NCBI GenBank assembly: GCA_964581385.1
Contig: CAZOOK010000024.1
Span: 1-64,000, forward strand
Direction: 5' to 3'
From: CAZOOK01 sp964581385
Lineage (GTDB): Bacteria > Pseudomonadota > Gammaproteobacteria > Nevskiales > Nevskiaceae
Length of the DNA: 64,000 nucleotides
Shown here: in pieces, positions 60,948 through 64,000 of the stretch
How the letters are laid out: each line of letters starts with the position of its first letter
Position numbering within the stretch: position 1 is the first letter of the stretch
Translations under genes and position numbers: made by a program
The notes under the pieces: model-generated
Told to the model about the DNA's origin: nothing
The model's input: the letters and a program-made list of their open reading frames with translations, nothing else
The model's database searches: none

Positions 60948-62399
60948 ATGACAAATATGCGTTCAACGGCATCCCCCGGCACTCCCACTCAGCCTCCCTT
61001 GCGCGACATTCGCCGGGTGTTTGAACGGCAACGCGAAACAGCGCTGCGCCTGCGCACTTCGACCGCTGCTGAACGTATCGAAAAGATCAAGCGTCTGAAG
61101 GAAGCGCTGCAAGCACACACGCCGGATATCTATGCTGCCGGTGCCGCCGATTTCCGCAAGCCGCCGGAAGAGATCGACCTCACTGAAATCATTCCGGTGC
61201 TCGGCGAGGCCAACGAAGCGATCCGCAAGCTCAAGCGCTGGATGAAACCGAAGCGCGTGTGGCCTTCGCGCGCGACGTGGGGGCATCGCGGCTGGATCCA
61301 GTACGAACCGAAAGGTCGCTGCCTGATCATCTCGCCGTGGAACTATCCGGTGAATCTCACGTTTGGCCCGCTGGTGTCGGCGATCGCCGCCGGCAATGCG
61401 GTGATTCTGAAGCCATCAGAGATGACTCCGCATTTGTCGGCACTGATCGTGAAAATCGTGCGCGAAGTGTTCGCCGAAACCGAAGTGGCAATCTTTGAGG
61501 GCGACGCGGGCGTGGCGCAGGCATTGCTGGAGATGCCATTCGATCATATTTTCTTCACCGGCTCGCCCGCGGTCGGCAAGATCGTGATGGCGGCGGCGGC
61601 GAAGAATCTTGCGAGTGTCACGCTCGAACTCGGTGGCAAAAGCCCGACCATCATCGATGCCAGTGCCAATCTGAAAGAAGCCGCACGCAATACCATGTGG
61701 GCCAAGTTCACGAACAACGGACAAACCTGCATTGCTCCCGACTACGTTTACGTGCACAGCTCCGTGCGCGAGAAATTCGTCAACCTGTGCCGCGACACGC
61801 TGAAGGATTTTTACGGTCGCGACAGCGAAGCGCAGAAGACGAGCACCGATCTCGCGCGCATCGTCAATGAACGCCACACCTTGCGCGTGAAAGGTTTGCT
61901 CGATGATGCGACCGGGCGCGGTGCGCGCGTATTAGTCGGCGGTATCGTCGATGAGTTCACTAACTTCATCGCGCCGACGCTGCTCGACAATATTCCGGGC
62001 GACGCGAAAATTATGCAGGAAGAAATTTTTGGGCCGCTGCTGCCGATCGTTCCGTTCGAGCATCTCGACGACGTCATCGCACGCATCAACGCCGCACCCA
62101 AGCCACTCGCGCTGTACATGTGGAGTCGCAACAAGGCGAATATCAACAGCGTGCTGAAGAAAACCAGCGCCGGCGGCACTTGCATCAACAACAGCGTCAT
62201 TCAGTACATCCACGGACACCTGCCGTTTGGCGGCGTCAACAATTCCGGCATTGGCAATTCGCACGGCGTCTACGGCTTCCGTTCGTTTTCGCACGAGCGC
62301 GCAGTGCTGAAAACCGTGATTTCCTCGAACTGGCTGTTTTATCCACCAGCACGTTCGCTTGGGCGGATGTTCGTTCGCTGGCTGAAGCTGTTCATCTGA
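60948..62399 (+). CDS. Aldehyde dehydrogenase family protein
   Basis: A 483-residue NAD(P)-dependent aldehyde dehydrogenase. The start MTNMRSTASPG at 60948 follows AGGAG. Catalytic segments: WNYPVNLTFGPLVSAIAAGNAVILKPSE, FTGSPAVGKIVMAAAAKNLASVTLELGGKSP (Glu) and NNGQTCIAPDYVYVH (Cys). The C-terminal FGGVNNSGIGNSHG and a hydrophobic tail (SNWLFYPPARSLGRMFVRWLKLFI) match class 3 (coniferyl/fatty-aldehyde) dehydrogenases that are membrane-anchored. Follows the actin-like gene by 34 bases. Confidence 0.94.
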   Translation: MTNMRSTASPGTPTQPPLRDIRRVFERQRETALRLRTSTAAERIEKIKRLKEALQAHTPDIYAAGAADFRKPPEEIDLTEIIPVLGEANEAIRKLKRWMKPKRVWPSRATWGHRGWIQYEPKGRCLIISPWNYPVNLTFGPLVSAIAAGNAVILKPSEMTPHLSALIVKIVREVFAETEVAIFEGDAGVAQALLEMPFDHIFFTGSPAVGKIVMAAAAKNLASVTLELGGKSPTIIDASANLKEAARNTMWAKFTNNGQTCIAPDYVYVHSSVREKFVNLCRDTLKDFYGRDSEAQKTSTDLARIVNERHTLRVKGLLDDATGRGARVLVGGIVDEFTNFIAPTLLDNIPGDAKIMQEEIFGPLLPIVPFEHLDDVIARINAAPKPLALYMWSRNKANINSVLKKTSAGGTCINNSVIQYIHGHLPFGGVNNSGIGNSHGVYGFRSFSHERAVLKTVISSNWLFYPPARSLGRMFVRWLKLFI

Positions 62400-62485
62400 A
62401 TAGCAGATGATTGGAGTCACTCCACTTCCAGTGGTGCCGGTATCCAAACACTCCTGTCCTCACCGGAAGATCCAGAGAGCTAAAG

Positions 62486-63043
62486 CTACGGCGCTGTAGG
62501 ATTGTGATCAGACGCCGCGCCAGCGTCGTGCGCGTCTTCGTGTTCTCCTGCGGGAGTCATCTCCTTATATTGCTCGGGCGTCAGCTGCGGCAGCTTGCGC
62601 AGGAATGCAACCATCGCCCAGATCGTGGCATCGTCGTGCGAAGCGCCCCAAGCCGGCATGGCGCTGCCTTTGATCCCGTGCTTGATGACCCAGAATGCTT
62701 CGGCGGGACTATCGATTGCGGTATGCACGAGATCGGGCGGCTGCGGATAGAGGCCATTGCGAAACTCGTCACTGGATTTGCCCGGTGCAAGATGGCAGCC
62801 GTCGCACATTGCGCCGTAATGTTCGGCACCTTCGGCGATCATCTTCGGATCATCGAGTGGCGGCGTCTGGATGTTCTCCGCGCGCACATCGATTGAGCGT
62901 TCGCGCGCGAAGTCGATCAGCGCATAGACGGGCGCCGAATGCGGCGCGTCGGCGGCGAAATCGAGGCCGCCAACGGCAAGCCAGCCGAAGCCGATCGCGG
63001 CGACAGCGATTGTGTAAATCAACAGCGTTCTCAGCGTCGTCAT
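62486..63043 (-). CDS. Membrane-anchored cytochrome c
   Basis: A 185-residue protein. An N-terminal hydrophobic stretch (TLLIYTIAVAAIGFGWLAVGG) is a signal or anchor. One c-type heme site CDGCH is at residues 80-84, and the Met ligand is probably in SAMPAWGASHDD. The C-terminal end is acidic and His-rich (EHEDAHDAGAASDHN). It lies 13 bases after the multicopper oxidase gene on the same strand and may accept or deliver electrons for it. Confidence 0.88.
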   Translation of the reverse strand: MTTLRTLLIYTIAVAAIGFGWLAVGGLDFAADAPHSAPVYALIDFARERSIDVRAENIQTPPLDDPKMIAEGAEHYGAMCDGCHLAPGKSSDEFRNGLYPQPPDLVHTAIDSPAEAFWVIKHGIKGSAMPAWGASHDDATIWAMVAFLRKLPQLTPEQYKEMTPAGEHEDAHDAGAASDHNPTAP

Positions 63044-63056
63044 TACAAGCTCCAAA

Positions 63057-64000
63057 TCAGGTGATGCGTCGGGCAATCGTGCCGCGTGGGTGACGATACC
63101 AGCCGGGATCGCGTGCGTCGCCGGAGGCAAGATCGTCGCGCACCTTGAGTACCGTGAACATGCCGCCCATTTCGACCGTACCGAATGGCCCTTCGCCGGC
63201 CATCATCGGCACAGTGTTCTCCGGACCACCCATCGCGTCTGCCATTTCGCCCATGCCGGCCATGCCGTTCTTACCCATCAGCATCGTACCGGGCAGCAGC
63301 GCGTTGATTCGTTCCTCCAGTCCGCCAGTGTCGGCACCAGTCATATTGGTGACGCGGTGGCCCATCGCGTTCATCGTATGGTGGCTCATGTGACAGTGCA
63401 GTGCCCAGTCGCCGGGATTGTCAGCGACGAATTCGAAATCGCGCGTCTGGCCGACCCCGACGATGTGCGTGACTTCCGGCAGCCATGCACCCCGTGGCCA
63501 GCGCCCGCCGTCGCCGCCGGTCACGTAGAAGCGGTGCCCATGCAAATGGATCGGATGATTCCACATCGACAGATTGGCGAAGCGCAGGCGCACGCGCTCG
63601 CCGGTGCGCGCGACCAGGGGCGCGGTCGCTGGAAAGATTTTACTGTTGAAGGTCCACAGATCGAATTCCGTCATCACCGCCGGATCAGGCCGATAGGTAC
63701 CGGGATGCAGTGCCCAGTTGTGCAGCAGGATCGCATAGTCGCGATCCACCGCTTCGATCTCGCCGTCGTGCGGATGGATGATGAAGAATCCCATCATGCC
63801 GAACGCGAGTTGTGCCATCTCGTCAGCGTGCGGGTGATACAGGTAGGTGCCGGCCTGTTTCAGCGTGAACTCGTAGGCCCAGGTTTCGCCGGGTTCGATC
63901 GGCGGCTGCGTGAGACCGGCGACGCCATCCATGCCGTTCGGCAGCAGAATGCCGTGCCAGTGAATCGACGTGCGCTCCGGCAGACGGTTGTGGACTAGGA
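63057..64000 (-). CDS. Multicopper oxidase (5' end outside window)
   Basis: At least 314 residues of a copper oxidase; the frame stays open to the window edge, so the 5' end is missing. All four copper motifs are visible: HWHG in TSIHWHGILLPNGMDG, HPHAD, HPIHLHGH and HCHMSHH. The last ~80 residues are rich in Met and Gly (MLMGKNGMAGMGEMADAMGG), as in copper-resistance or CueO-type enzymes that bind extra copper. The combination with a cytochrome c gene suggests an electron transfer chain in copper or manganese oxidation. Confidence 0.9.
   Translation of the reverse strand, partial: LVHNRLPERTSIHWHGILLPNGMDGVAGLTQPPIEPGETWAYEFTLKQAGTYLYHPHADEMAQLAFGMMGFFIIHPHDGEIEAVDRDYAILLHNWALHPGTYRPDPAVMTEFDLWTFNSKIFPATAPLVARTGERVRLRFANLSMWNHPIHLHGHRFYVTGGDGGRWPRGAWLPEVTHIVGVGQTRDFEFVADNPGDWALHCHMSHHTMNAMGHRVTNMTGADTGGLEERINALLPGTMLMGKNGMAGMGEMADAMGGPENTVPMMAGEGPFGTVEMGGMFTVLKVRDDLASGDARDPGWYRHPRGTIARRIT

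Overview
The window is GC-rich (about 60% or more by eye) chromosomal DNA of a gammaproteobacterium, probably near the Nevskiales/Steroidobacterales/Xanthomonadales side of the class. The evidence is gene order. There is a rpe–trpE–trpG–trpD–trpC–crp(vfr)–osmC block as in Pseudomonas, a yibN(rhodanese)–grxC–secB–gpsA block next to envC, a yicC–gmk–rpoZ block, coaBC–dut–argB, and nadD–rsfS with rlmH nearby. The lineage is an inference; no rRNA or tRNA gene is present to test it.

Layout. 1–7.4 kb: a secreted HExxE protein of unknown function, recQ, a phasin with a histone-like tail, then minus-strand DUF6489, MAPEG, MarC, purC and a CopD-like membrane protein. 7.4–14.4 kb: rpe, then the tryptophan operon, preceded by a short leader peptide with three Trp codons that the sequence shows clearly, then the Crp/Vfr regulator (minus), OsmC and a membrane-anchored ferritin-like protein. 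14.4–20.1 kb (minus): two small membrane proteins, an mprF–acvB pair for lysyl-phosphatidylglycerol synthesis and hydrolysis, and an Anbu-type proteasome homologue. 20.3–29.3 kb: a DsbA-like isomerase ending in a palindromic repeat, a hydrolase, holA–proA–nadD–rsfS, CsbD, YeaD, waaA and a ligase-associated exonuclease. 29.4–34.5 kb is the accessory part: a secreted propeller-like protein of different base composition, interspersed repeats, a broken fic gene, rarD, rlmH and a secreted GH26-like glycosidase. 34.5–47.8 kb: argB, dut, coaBC, lemA–M48 protease, a GGDEF/EAL protein, rpoZ, gmk, yicC, glutaminyl cyclase, a DAHP synthase and DUF3187. 47.9–55.2 kb: LysR/GST, two secreted low-complexity or Cys-repeat proteins, cstA–ybdD and envC. 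55.2–64 kb: rhodanese–grxC–secB–gpsA, a GT9 glycosyltransferase, a lipoprotein, a chromosomal ParM/StbA-like actin, an aldehyde dehydrogenase, a membrane-anchored cytochrome c, and a multicopper oxidase cut by the window end.

Most of the window is housekeeping. The aromatic amino acid genes (DAHP synthase, trpEGDC and its leader) form one functional theme. A second is the envelope (MprF/AcvB, WaaA, GT9, EnvC, YicC-linked genes, LemA/M48). The least explained parts are the secreted pair at 49.5–51.2 kb, the HExxE secreted protein, the actin-like gene, the orphan Anbu, and the repeat-rich accessory segment at 29.4–31.5 kb. I did not find a CRISPR array, prophage, intact transposase or obvious defence island.
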